Source of the DNA: Woeseiaceae bacterium
GTDB lineage: Bacteria > Pseudomonadota > Gammaproteobacteria > Steroidobacterales > Woeseiaceae
Reading direction: 5' to 3'
NCBI GenBank assembly: GCA_021773035.1
Contig: JAJFKU010000060.1
Span: 1 to 52,235, forward strand
DNA length: 52,235 bases
The stretch's first letter is position 1. The number at the start of each line of letters is the position of its first letter. The notes below the pieces were generated by a model. The model searched no databases. It had not been told where the DNA came from and worked only from the letters and a program-made list of their open reading frames with translations. Below, one piece after another: positions 43,641 to 52,102 of the stretch. The translations under genes were made by a program, and so were the position numbers.

Positions 43641-44765
43641 ATGATAAAAACATCGATACTTCCAGTTGCCGGCGCTCTTCTCGCAATCCAGATTGCGGGT
43701 TGCGCGCCGGCGGGTCCCGGGGAGTCGGACACCGCAGCACCGCTGCTGGTCGCGAAGGACGGCTCCTATCCGACGGTGCCACTTGAGAAAGACGTCGTCG
43801 TTGTCAAAGTCGTGCAGAACGGCGTCAAAAACCTGCAGGACTTCGACACCGTTCAGGAAGGTTTGGCGCACAACCTGGAGCACATGGTGTCATTTGCCGA
43901 GAGGGCCTGCTCCGAAGGTCCGAAACCGGACTTCATTCTCTACAACGAGTTTCCGCTAACCGGTTATTCAACCGGGACACGCGACGAAAAACTGCAGTTC
44001 ACGCTGCAGATCCCCGGCCCTGAGACTAACCGCCTCGGCGAGGTAGCGAAGGAATGCGATACCTACATCGTGTTCGGCAGCTACGCGCGTGATGACGAGT
44101 GGCCGGGGCATATTTTGAGCATAAACGCGGTGATCGGTCGCGGCGGCAATGTCGATGCCAAATTCTGGAAGAGCCGCAACGTTAAGCGCCTGGGACCCGA
44201 TGGAGAGATCCCAACGACGACCATTGAAAGCGTTCGCGACAAGTTTCGCGAACGCTACGGGATAGAGGAGGAGTTTCCGGTCCTGCGAACCCCGTTTGGC
44301 AATATCGCCGTGAGTACTGTACAGATCGATCCGATGGTATTCGCGGCATTCGCAATGCGCGGCACTGAAATCATGTTCCGAACGTCGACGCTGTTCTCCA
44401 AAACGGACGTTCAGGCGGTCGCGTACTACAACAATATGTATTCGGCAATGTCGAATATTACGTTCCCACCCGACGGCCCCTACGCCAGCTATGGCGGCGG
44501 TTCGTTGATCGTCGACCCGCAGGGCAAAGTACTGGCCGAGGACGAAAGCAACAACGAAAGTATTATCACTGCGGAAATCCCGATCGCGGAGTTTCGCGCC
44601 AATCGCAGTATCCCGCGCTATCCACTCGATGTGGTCGCACCCGTGTTTGAACAGTATCGGCAGGAAACACCGCTCAATCACATGGACATGCCAGCCGAAG
44701 ATATGCCGCAGACACGAGAGGAAATGAAACAACTGTTGGACCGCGAGAGTCGTTGGCTGAACTGA
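43641..44765 (+). CDS. Lipoprotein carbon-nitrogen hydrolase homologue lacking the catalytic Cys
   Basis: A 374-residue nitrilase-superfamily protein. Lipobox QIAGC gives Cys21. The Glu motif is intact (LYNEFPLTGY, Glu103) and a Lys motif is likely (FWKSRNVK, Lys177). The third residue of the triad is missing: where family members have a V-G-x-x-I-C-x-D/E segment, this protein reads GNIAVSTVQIDPMVF, and no cysteine occurs after residue 139 at all. The fold is otherwise well kept (MRGTEIMF, GGGSLIVDPQGKVLAEDES). It may be a substrate-binding pseudoenzyme or use another chemistry. It is cotranscribed with receptor 2. Confidence 0.82.
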   Translation: MIKTSILPVAGALLAIQIAGCAPAGPGESDTAAPLLVAKDGSYPTVPLEKDVVVVKVVQNGVKNLQDFDTVQEGLAHNLEHMVSFAERACSEGPKPDFILYNEFPLTGYSTGTRDEKLQFTLQIPGPETNRLGEVAKECDTYIVFGSYARDDEWPGHILSINAVIGRGGNVDAKFWKSRNVKRLGPDGEIPTTTIESVRDKFRERYGIEEEFPVLRTPFGNIAVSTVQIDPMVFAAFAMRGTEIMFRTSTLFSKTDVQAVAYYNNMYSAMSNITFPPDGPYASYGGGSLIVDPQGKVLAEDESNNESIITAEIPIAEFRANRSIPRYPLDVVAPVFEQYRQETPLNHMDMPAEDMPQTREEMKQLLDRESRWLN

Positions 44766-44815
44766 ACGCCCCGCCACTTACATCACAGGCCAGTCTAAGC
44801 GCGTAAACCTTGGGA

Positions 44816-45523
44816 TCATTCGCTGTGTTCGGAAACGCCCAGGTAATCGCTGTAAACGGTTTCCTCAACTTCGTCAAAATCGAATATCAGGAATGCCCGG
44901 CCCTTGACATGGACGCGCATCATCTCAAGCAAAACCTGGCCGTTCGTCGGATGCAGACTGAACCGCATCAGCATCCGAAAAGTACTGATCTTCACGCCAC
45001 GTTCCGGCTTGAATGATTTGCTGCTCACGAGTTCGATGAACTCGACGTAATGGGCGTTCTTGTCAATGCTCAGCACTCCGCTGACATCCTGCATCAGCTC
45101 GGCATCTTCACTATCCTCGTCGTAGCTGGGCAGGAAGCTGAATCGATACTTCGTCTCCGACTCCTCCAGCAGGCGCAGCGAACCCGGCGTCACGTAGTCG
45201 CTGCCGAAACTCTCATCTTCGGTGTCGGCAGCGTCCGATTCCGCCGCGTCTTGCCGATATTCGTCTATCTGCTCAGCAGTCGCCGGAACTCCATCGACGG
45301 AGATCAACGACCACTGCCCGCCAGGCGCACGGCGCGGGTCGAAGCGACTGACACGGGTGACGCCCTCAGCCGTGTGTGTACGCGTAACTGCCCAGTCATC
45401 TGCAGAGCTACGTTCATTGGCCGCAAACGCCTGCCGGACGATGGACTCGTAGTCCGGTTCCGGTGTGGCAAACGCTTCACCTGGCACGCATAAAAAAAGT
45501 AAAAACAGTATAGAAATTCGCAT
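44816..45523 (-). CDS. Exported LolA-like or hypothetical envelope protein
   Basis: A 235-residue protein with a signal peptide (MRISILFLLFLCVPGEAFAT). The mature part has alternating hydrophobic strands (YRFSFLPSY, GVLSIDKNAHYVEF, FRMLMRFSLHP, FLIFDFDEVEETVYSDYLGV) like the half-barrel of LolA/MucB/RseB-type lipid-binding envelope proteins. An acidic loop (DAAESDAADTEDE, about 92-104) breaks it. This is a guess from fold pattern only. It is 12 bp downstream of a membrane-protein gene on the same strand. Confidence 0.7.
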   Translation of the reverse strand: MRISILFLLFLCVPGEAFATPEPDYESIVRQAFAANERSSADDWAVTRTHTAEGVTRVSRFDPRRAPGGQWSLISVDGVPATAEQIDEYRQDAAESDAADTEDESFGSDYVTPGSLRLLEESETKYRFSFLPSYDEDSEDAELMQDVSGVLSIDKNAHYVEFIELVSSKSFKPERGVKISTFRMLMRFSLHPTNGQVLLEMMRVHVKGRAFLIFDFDEVEETVYSDYLGVSEHSE

Positions 45524-45535
45524 AATATTCTCCGC

Positions 45536-46177
45536 TCAGGCGCCGCGCAGCATGACAGCGCCCAGCCAGACAAACCACACTATCTGGCCCAGCCCGAAAA
45601 CCGCCGTCAACACCTCGAACGCCGGAACGACGGTAAAAACACCCGCGAAACCGATCACTACTCCGAGGAGATTCAACGCTTTGGGCAAGTCCCGAGAACG
45701 CAGGGCGGCGTAACTTAACAGCAATATCCACAAGCCACCGACGATCTCGTTTCCTCCGCCCAAACCCTCCTGCACTGCAGCAATTGCCAGCCACACCGTC
45801 GCGGCATGTGCAGGATCGTCCGCATGCAAACCTATGACGGTGCTCATACCGATGTTAAAGACCATGCCGCTGGCGATCACCAAACCAGCCCAGATCAGAC
45901 CGAAGGCCGTGGCCGTCTGCATCACCAGGGGCGCCCCCGTCTTCAAGCGCTCATTCAAGGCCAACGTAAGAACAACCAAGAAAACGCTGAACACAACGTA
46001 GATAAACAAATTACCGATATACAGGGTTACTTCGTGGTCTACGAGGAAGGCAACATTCCGGACAGGCCCAACGTAGTCCGACGAGTCCAGTAGCGTGAAA
46101 TACAACAGGAACCCCACTATATAGGCCGCTGCCTCGAGCAACGCGGCTACACCGCCGATTTTTTGTACCTTGTCCAC
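45536..46177 (-). CDS. DUF4386-like integral membrane protein
   Basis: A 213-residue membrane protein with six probable helices. The start MDKVQKIGGVAALLEAAAYI and the pattern GLIWAGLVIASGMVFNIGM, then GLGGGNEIVGGLWILLLS, resemble DUF4386 proteins, which are widespread and unassigned. It precedes the exported protein at 44816 on the same strand, 12 bp apart, so they are likely cotranscribed. The divergent gene at 46368 also encodes a membrane protein. Confidence 0.75.
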   Translation of the reverse strand: MDKVQKIGGVAALLEAAAYIVGFLLYFTLLDSSDYVGPVRNVAFLVDHEVTLYIGNLFIYVVFSVFLVVLTLALNERLKTGAPLVMQTATAFGLIWAGLVIASGMVFNIGMSTVIGLHADDPAHAATVWLAIAAVQEGLGGGNEIVGGLWILLLSYAALRSRDLPKALNLLGVVIGFAGVFTVVPAFEVLTAVFGLGQIVWFVWLGAVMLRGA

Positions 46178-46367
46178 TCACTGCATCCCTGTTTCGCCAG
46201 AGCACAGGATACGGACCGCCGGCAGACCCGGTCATCACCTCGAAGAATGATTGACTCATCCCCCTTAAGGCGGATGACAGCCTTCGATAGCGGGCCGCTC
46301 GCGGAGACAATCACGGCTTTGGTTACTGGCAGTGCAATCGCGGAGACACTTTGGTAGCGTGCGCTAT

Positions 46368-46841
46368 ATGAACAAGCAGATAAAAGAATCGCTAGTCCAC
46401 GTTACCCTGATAACGCTTGCACTCATCTCCGCGAGTTGCCTGGTCTCGTTGATGGCCGTTTTTATGGGCGGTGGACGGGCTGGAACCGACCTGCAGGGCC
46501 TGGTGTTGATTCAGGCTGTTGCAACCCCCCTTGCGATCGTCGTCATTGCCCTGAACCTGTTTCTGTTCATTACAGAGAATGGCTGGTCAGGAGGCTTACA
46601 ACAGCTATGGAGCGCCATCCCACAATGGCTGGTCTTTGTGTTCTTTTTCCTGAATTTACTGTTCGCTGCCGGAGAAACGGCCTTTCTTATCGCTACCCAC
46701 GCAGCGGGACAAACAATCCATTGGTCCAGCCACGTTCCTTTGGTCTGCATGTTGTGCTCTTCAACAGCATTTCTGATTCTGTTCGGGAGATCTCACACGT
46801 ATCCGGGGAGTAAGCCCGCCATGTCGGGGCGCTGGCCCTAG
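46368..46841 (+). CDS. Membrane protein of unknown function
   Basis: A 157-residue protein with about four hydrophobic segments (near residues 10-32, 45-68, 82-103, 118-135). The start at 46368 is chosen because the preceding in-frame codons are short and polar. No motif is recognised. It precedes the dodecin gene by about 77 bp. Confidence 0.65.
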   Translation: MNKQIKESLVHVTLITLALISASCLVSLMAVFMGGGRAGTDLQGLVLIQAVATPLAIVVIALNLFLFITENGWSGGLQQLWSAIPQWLVFVFFFLNLLFAAGETAFLIATHAAGQTIHWSSHVPLVCMLCSSTAFLILFGRSHTYPGSKPAMSGRWP

Positions 46842-46918
46842 CTGCAGCAGACAGCGCTTGGCTTTCGTCGCAGCACAATGTTAAATGGCGTGGACAACAA
46901 ACACGAAAGGATAACAAC

Positions 46919-47122
46919 ATGAGTATTGCGAAAACATCAGAAATCAGTGCATCTTCCAGCAAGGGATTTGAAGATGCTGTGCGTAAAGGTATCAAACGGT
47001 TTTCCAAGACGATCGACAATATCGAGGGCGCATGGATCAAGGAACAGAAGGTCGTTGTTAAAGACGGCGAAGTTTCCGAATATCGTGTGACTATGAAAGT
47101 TAGCTTCCTTCTGAAAGACTAG
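46919..47122 (+). CDS. Dodecin-family flavin-binding protein
   Basis: A 67-residue protein matching the dodecin family throughout: MSIAKTSEISASSSKGFEDA, VRKGIKRFSKTIDNIEGAWI and EYRVTMKVSF. Dodecins assemble as twelve-subunit hollow spheres that store or buffer flavins (and in some bacteria coenzyme A), with the conserved Trp (here Trp39) stacking on the isoalloxazine ring. The length and lack of any signal peptide are normal. A clear terminator follows. Confidence 0.92.
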   Translation: MSIAKTSEISASSSKGFEDAVRKGIKRFSKTIDNIEGAWIKEQKVVVKDGEVSEYRVTMKVSFLLKD

Positions 47123-47152
47123 ACACGAAACACATAGTATTTATCGTAATTA

Positions 47153-47180
47153 CGGGGACCGGATCGGTCCCCGTTTTCTT
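47153..47180 (+). terminator. Rho-independent terminator after dodecin
   Basis: CGGGGACCG-GAT-CGGTCCCCG forms a perfect 9-bp GC-rich stem with a three-base loop (47153-47173), followed by TTTTCTT. It is 30 bp after the dodecin stop and reads on the plus strand. Confidence 0.88.
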
Positions 47181-47290
47181 GCCGGATCAATTCGTTCGAA
47201 CTCCTTGCCGGATATCTGTCTATAGCACTGTCGACTTTCGACTATCCGTGTACAATCACGCCGCGATTTCCTACAAACCGAGTAACTTAT

Positions 47291-48094
47291 ATGTCATTTA
47301 AATCCACGACGGCTGCGTTCGCAGCGGTTGTCTTCACCACCCTCGCTCTGTCAAATACCGCGAGTGCGACCATTGTCCGTTTTGAAACGAGCCAGGGTAA
47401 CTTCGAAGTCAATCTCTATGACAATGCAACACCGGCTACAGTAAATAACTTTCTGGACTATGTGCAGAACGGGAACTACACGGACTCGATTTTTCACCGC
47501 TCCGTATCCAACTTTATCGTACAGGGCGGCGGCTTCCTCACGGATGTCAATGCGCAGATCACTGCCATCAGTACAAACCCGGCGGTCGTCAACGAACCCG
47601 TTTATTCGAACGTTCGCGGAACAATCGCCATGGCGAAACTTGCCGGCAACGCGAACAGCGCTACCAGCCAGTGGTTTATCAACCTCACCAACAACGCGAC
47701 CGATCTGGACCCCCAGAATGGCGGGTTTACCGTTTTTGGCGAAGTCACCGGAACCGGCATGGATGTCGTCGATGCCATCGCTGCGCTGCCGACCTTTGCA
47801 TTTGCGTCGCCACTCAACGAGCTACCGCTGCAGAACTTCAGCGCTACCGACTTTTCCAACGGAGTAGACGTTGAGAACGATAATCTGATCATAGTAACGG
47901 CCATTACGGTTATCGATACCACCGTTGACAGCGCCGCCGGCCTGAACCCGGCACCGAATACTCTGATCGACGGCGGCGGTGTCCCCGTTCCCAGCGGTGG
48001 CGGTGGCGGAAGCTTCGGACTACTCGCCCTGTTTGCCTTGCTGGTGACCGGTCGCAGACGACTCGGGAAACTCGCCTTTCGCAGAATCGTTTAA
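47291..48094 (+). CDS. Exported cyclophilin with GlyGly-CTERM sorting tail
   Basis: A 267-residue protein: signal peptide (to about residue 26, ending TASA), a cyclophilin domain (about 27-205) with intact active site (IFHRSVSNFIVQGGGF, with Arg70 and Gln78; QWFINLTNN; FTVFGEV), and a tail that is proline- and glycine-rich (PVPSGGGGGS), then a hydrophobic helix (FGLLALFALLVT), then a basic end (GRRRLGKLAFRR). That tripartite tail is the GlyGly-CTERM signal cut by rhombosortase. The mature isomerase should be handled by that pathway for export or lipid anchoring. Its stop abuts that of the S9 peptidase, which is convergent. Confidence 0.9.
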   Translation: MSFKSTTAAFAAVVFTTLALSNTASATIVRFETSQGNFEVNLYDNATPATVNNFLDYVQNGNYTDSIFHRSVSNFIVQGGGFLTDVNAQITAISTNPAVVNEPVYSNVRGTIAMAKLAGNANSATSQWFINLTNNATDLDPQNGGFTVFGEVTGTGMDVVDAIAALPTFAFASPLNELPLQNFSATDFSNGVDVENDNLIIVTAITVIDTTVDSAAGLNPAPNTLIDGGGVPVPSGGGGGSFGLLALFALLVTGRRRLGKLAFRRIV

Positions 48095-50068
48095 CTAGCC
48101 GATATGTTTCGACAGGAAGGTCTGTAGCGCTTCCAGCAGGACCTTCCTCCCGTCGACATTCTGAATTGAGTGGCCACCGAACTCGATTTCCACGTACTCA
48201 ACCTCTTTTTTAAGGTTCTTGAGGCGACCGGCCATACTCTGACCTTGTTCCTTGTTCACACGGATATCGTCCAGCGACTGAACGATTAACATCGGGATAT
48301 TGATCAACTCGGCCTGATGCAGCGGCGAAACGGATCTCGACGACTCCCCATCCAGGCCCATATGACGGGTCCATTCTCTGCCACGGGCATATTTGCGTTT
48401 GTCGTCCGTAATTAAGCGCGGCAAATCGAGGACACCGTTAATACTGACGGCACACTGGAACAGATCAGGCGTCTTCACCGCCCCCATAGCCGCCGCATAG
48501 CCGCCGTAAGACCAGCCGACGATACACATACGATCCGGGTCCGCGATACCCTGCTCGACCAGCCACAGCGCACCATCGCTTACATCGTCCTGCATCTTGC
48601 CGCCCCATTCACCGAGGCCGGCGCTCGCAAACGCCGAACCGTAGCCACTGGAACCGCGGAAATTCGGTTGCAACACCGCGTAACCGCGTGCCGCGAGGAA
48701 ATGGCTTACGAACCAATAGGACTTGTCGTCCCGATAACGCGGTCCACCGTGCGGCAACACGATAGTTGGCAGTTTTTCATGGGCAGACCCCTTCGGATAC
48801 GTCAGGTAAGCGGGGATATCCAAACCGTCGCTAGCCTTGTAGGTAACTGCCTCCGTCCTCGCCAGCATGCCCTCACCCATATCGGAATATCGATCGGAGT
48901 AAAAGTTTAGGGCCTTTTCGTCGCGATCCCAGACATAGTACGAACCCGCGTCGCTGTCGGTATAGGACAAGATCAGCACCTGGCGGCGGCCTTTCGATGT
49001 GCTGACGATACGATTGGTCCTGCCGGCCAGTGCCGCATCGACGTTTTTCTGCAATTTCTGCATCGTTGGGTCGAAGTACTCGACGACTGAGTAGTCCTCG
49101 GTAAAACTCACGCCGACTGGCATACCGTTGGAGTCGTCGATAACAATGCCATCGGCATCGTAGAGTTCGTGCTCGAAGACCGTCTCGGTAAAATCACCGG
49201 AGCTAATGCGCAGTTTGCGAACCACCGCGCGCCCTGCGTCGTTGTCGCCGATGGTCACTACAATGTCCGGGTCTGCCGTGAAAACGAGGGGCACGAAATC
49301 GTCCGTTATCCAGGTTTCGCCCGAACGCTTAACCCAGTTGCCATCCGCAGCGCGTACTTTGACGGATAAGTCCCCGTCCTCATCATGCACCCACCCGATG
49401 CGCACATTACCGGCCTGATCGGATACCCAACTCACCAGATCAGAACCGTCGTTGACTACGTTCTTATAACTGCCGTCCCTGATATCGACTCGGCGCACCT
49501 CATCTCCGCCATCAAAATTCGAATCGACCGACACCAGCACGTGATTTGGTTCAGCAGGCAACCAGTCAATGACATCATCCTGAATCTGCGGCGGCGGAAG
49601 ATCTCTCGCAATACGCGAGTTCTCCGGCTTCTCACGTCCTGGTTTTATGATGGCAGTCAAATCCTGGCCGAGCGGTCCGACCGAGAACAAACGGGTTTCT
49701 TTTGTGTCAACGACATACAGGCGCGAGCTGCGCAGCGCGAGATCGCGCTTGGCCGCATAGGAGGACGACACCAGCAACCGCTCGTCATTAGCCCACCTGA
49801 CCCACTCAAAGTCGAGTTCCTCGCCGGGATACAGGATATAGCGGCTGAACTCGGGCTTGAAGCGCTCGATAACCACATGATAACGGCCGTTTAAGGAGCT
49901 CAGAAACGCAAGCTGTGTGCCGTCTGGCGACAGGCTTGCCGCGACCATTATCGGCTGTTGTGCGAACAGCTCTACATCGCCGGTATCGGCTGCGACACCG
50001 ATAGCAGAATGACCAAACAATATCCCAAGTAGCGCTAACGCCGCGAACCTGCTGCCGACCAAGTCCAT
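48095..50068 (-). CDS. Exported S9-family prolyl oligopeptidase-like peptidase
   Basis: A 657-residue enzyme with a signal peptide (MDLVGSRFAALALLGILFG). The N-terminal half (about 30-385) is a WD-like beta propeller (YHVVIERFKPEFSRYILYPG). The C-terminal half is the S9 alpha/beta-hydrolase: GGPRYRDDKSYW loop, nucleophile in GWSYGGYAA, acid in VQSLDDIRVN, and His in GGHSIQN. This is the acylaminoacyl-peptidase/S9C type that cleaves short peptides in the periplasm. The ATG at 50068 is chosen as it starts the signal peptide. It lies 91 bp downstream of the M20 peptidase gene. Confidence 0.92.
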   Translation of the reverse strand: MDLVGSRFAALALLGILFGHSAIGVAADTGDVELFAQQPIMVAASLSPDGTQLAFLSSLNGRYHVVIERFKPEFSRYILYPGEELDFEWVRWANDERLLVSSSYAAKRDLALRSSRLYVVDTKETRLFSVGPLGQDLTAIIKPGREKPENSRIARDLPPPQIQDDVIDWLPAEPNHVLVSVDSNFDGGDEVRRVDIRDGSYKNVVNDGSDLVSWVSDQAGNVRIGWVHDEDGDLSVKVRAADGNWVKRSGETWITDDFVPLVFTADPDIVVTIGDNDAGRAVVRKLRISSGDFTETVFEHELYDADGIVIDDSNGMPVGVSFTEDYSVVEYFDPTMQKLQKNVDAALAGRTNRIVSTSKGRRQVLILSYTDSDAGSYYVWDRDEKALNFYSDRYSDMGEGMLARTEAVTYKASDGLDIPAYLTYPKGSAHEKLPTIVLPHGGPRYRDDKSYWFVSHFLAARGYAVLQPNFRGSSGYGSAFASAGLGEWGGKMQDDVSDGALWLVEQGIADPDRMCIVGWSYGGYAAAMGAVKTPDLFQCAVSINGVLDLPRLITDDKRKYARGREWTRHMGLDGESSRSVSPLHQAELINIPMLIVQSLDDIRVNKEQGQSMAGRLKNLKKEVEYVEIEFGGHSIQNVDGRKVLLEALQTFLSKHIG

Positions 50069-50159
50069 GTCTCTGTTACCACCCGACCATCGATGGCAGT
50101 AATTATGCTTGGCTTTGGCGCGAAGTAAAACGCTTGTGTGACTCGCGGATACAGCAGCG

Positions 50160-51569
50160 CTAGTCGCTGGCCAGGTCCCTGAGGATGATGCTCCAATGAT
50201 CCAGCGCGTCGTAGAACGCCTTGACCGGCACACGCTCATTGAGGCCGTGGGCGAAATCGTCGTTTGGATTCATAAATACTCCACCCACACCCCAGGTGGG
50301 AATACCGGCCTTGCGAAAGTGCATGCCGTCGGTACCACCGGATGACATATACGCTATCACGTTCAATTCGGGGTACCGGGCGTGTACCGCCTTGCTGACA
50401 GCGGATACAACGTCCGGCCGAAGCTCTGAAATCGGGCTCTCCGTGGCCTCGTCGAGCTGTTTGAACTCGGCCTCGCCGTTGCCGATGACCTCCCTGAGAG
50501 TGGCCTCAACGTCTGCGACCGCCACACCTGGAAACACTCTGCAGTTAATCGTTACAGTCGCCGACTGCGGCAATGCGTTTTCGGCATGGCCGCCCTGCAG
50601 CATGGTTGCAACGCAGGTTGTCCTCGTCGTACCCACATAAGAGGGCTCCGTCGCCAGCCGGTCTGAAGCAAGCTGATCCTCCGGGTTGTCCGCGAACCTG
50701 ATCATGGCATTGCCGAGTTCACCGCCTACCTGCTCGCCCGTTGACCTGAAGTAAGCCAGCGTCATATCGCTCCATCGTACTGGAAACCGGTGTTTTCCTA
50801 TTTTCGCGATGGCATCCGCCAGATCGTAAATCGCGTTATCGGTCCGGGGGAGAGAGCTGTGTCCACCGGGGTTCCGTATTGTCACATCCCAGGTCACATA
50901 GGTTTTTTCGGCCGCCTGTATTGCATACGATATCGCCGTGCCTTCGCGCGTTAGTGAGCCACCTCCTCCATCCGAGTTCAGCGCAAACGCCGCAGTCGCA
51001 AGGTCTGGCCGCTCACTGGCCAGAAAACGCGTCGTCACCATCGTGCTTTCCTCGTCGCCGGAAAAGACCAGAATCAGATCGCGATTGGGTACGAAGCCCG
51101 TTTTTTTCAGGCGAATGAAGGTCGATGTAAGCTGTGCGATACCGAACTTGTTATCTGCAGTACCCCGGGCATAGAAGAACGTGTCGTCACGGGTGAGCTC
51201 GAAGGGTGGTCGCTCCCAGTCCTTTTCGTAAGCCTCTACAACATCCATATGTCCCAGCAGCAGAACAGGCCGCTTATCTGAAGAACCGTCGCCCCGGTAC
51301 TTTGCGATGAACGCCGCTGTGCCGTCGAGTGGCACGATCTCCATGTCATCGTCCGGAAACCCCGCGGCGCGCAGTTCATCGGCAAGATAAGCTGCCATCT
51401 CCGCTACGCGACCGAGGCCTTTGGAGGTCTCGATACCGATTATGTGGCTGTATACTTCAAGCGTCTTGTTCGCGTGCTCCGCCTCTTCGTCCGAAGCGTT
51501 AGCGGCATAGGCCGTCAACAGGCCAGCCAGCACTGCCACAACAGTCATTAGGCTGTGTTTCGTTCTCAT
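50160..51569 (-). CDS. Exported M20-family metallopeptidase
   Basis: A 469-residue enzyme with a signal peptide (MRTKHSLMTVVAVLAGLLTA). The two-zinc site is complete: LLGHMDVVEA (His107, Asp109), GTADNKFG (Asp139), SGDEEST (Glu173, Glu174) and the late DFAHGLNERV (His). The lid/dimerisation domain (about 210-360) is present. M20 members trim dipeptides or deacylate amino acids (carboxypeptidase, dipeptidase, acetylornithinase types). Export favours a peptide substrate. It probably shares a transcript with the S9 peptidase that follows. Confidence 0.92.
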   Translation of the reverse strand: MRTKHSLMTVVAVLAGLLTAYAANASDEEAEHANKTLEVYSHIIGIETSKGLGRVAEMAAYLADELRAAGFPDDDMEIVPLDGTAAFIAKYRGDGSSDKRPVLLLGHMDVVEAYEKDWERPPFELTRDDTFFYARGTADNKFGIAQLTSTFIRLKKTGFVPNRDLILVFSGDEESTMVTTRFLASERPDLATAAFALNSDGGGGSLTREGTAISYAIQAAEKTYVTWDVTIRNPGGHSSLPRTDNAIYDLADAIAKIGKHRFPVRWSDMTLAYFRSTGEQVGGELGNAMIRFADNPEDQLASDRLATEPSYVGTTRTTCVATMLQGGHAENALPQSATVTINCRVFPGVAVADVEATLREVIGNGEAEFKQLDEATESPISELRPDVVSAVSKAVHARYPELNVIAYMSSGGTDGMHFRKAGIPTWGVGGVFMNPNDDFAHGLNERVPVKAFYDALDHWSIILRDLASD

Positions 51570-51812
51570 AATACTCCCAGAGCTTTTCAGCAGTGTTTCG
51601 CGAGGTGCTATTTATACTATACGTGGCACCGAAATAGGCGGTGACCCAACCATCATATGAACTCAGGAACTACGCTGATAACCAGCCGAACGAAGGTCGT
51701 TACCGGCACAGAGGTGGGGCATCACCTACCAACGCAGTCCGCTGGCGGTGAGATGGCAGAATAGCTACGGACCGTTACTGACCCAAATCGGACGTTCACG
51801 GAATTCCACTTT

Positions 51813-52037
51813 ATGACCCGCGACGAGCTTCGGCCGCATTTCGGTGAGCCACATGATTTTGGGCGCGGTTTCCGAAAAGAAGAAGCGCCGATGATCTATG
51901 TATATGGTGACATCGAATTTCACTTTGGGCCTAAGAATAATGACGGTCTTTTCCCAATCGACAACGACGTGCGACAAGGCATTGTTGAACTCAGTATTCG
52001 TCAGCGCGACACAGCAACGTCTGCACCTAGCCGCTAG
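51813..52037 (+). CDS. Small conserved-looking hypothetical protein
   Basis: A 74-residue protein, MTRDELRPHFGEPHDFGRGF, continuing with IYVYGDIEFHFGPKNNDGLF. The pattern of an early L-G-E-P followed by I-x-x-Y-G-D-I-E-F-H-F is found in many short proteins of unknown function that look like a compact all-in-one fold; I give no function. The ATG at 51813 has no strong ribosome site. It lies between the M20 gene and the IS30 end, with a mobile-element-derived neighbour only 65 bp away. Confidence 0.55.
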   Translation: MTRDELRPHFGEPHDFGRGFRKEEAPMIYVYGDIEFHFGPKNNDGLFPIDNDVRQGIVELSIRQRDTATSAPSR

Positions 52038-52102
52038 CTGCCCTTCAAGTGATAGACTACGACTGCTAATAAACTGCCGAGAGGCCGCTAGTGCCTGCGG
52101 TT

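Noticed and set aside
46436..46813. Plus-strand frame of 125 codons within the membrane-protein gene
   Set aside because: Overlaps the better frame at 46368 almost entirely, and its Cys/Arg-rich product is typical of an out-of-frame translation.
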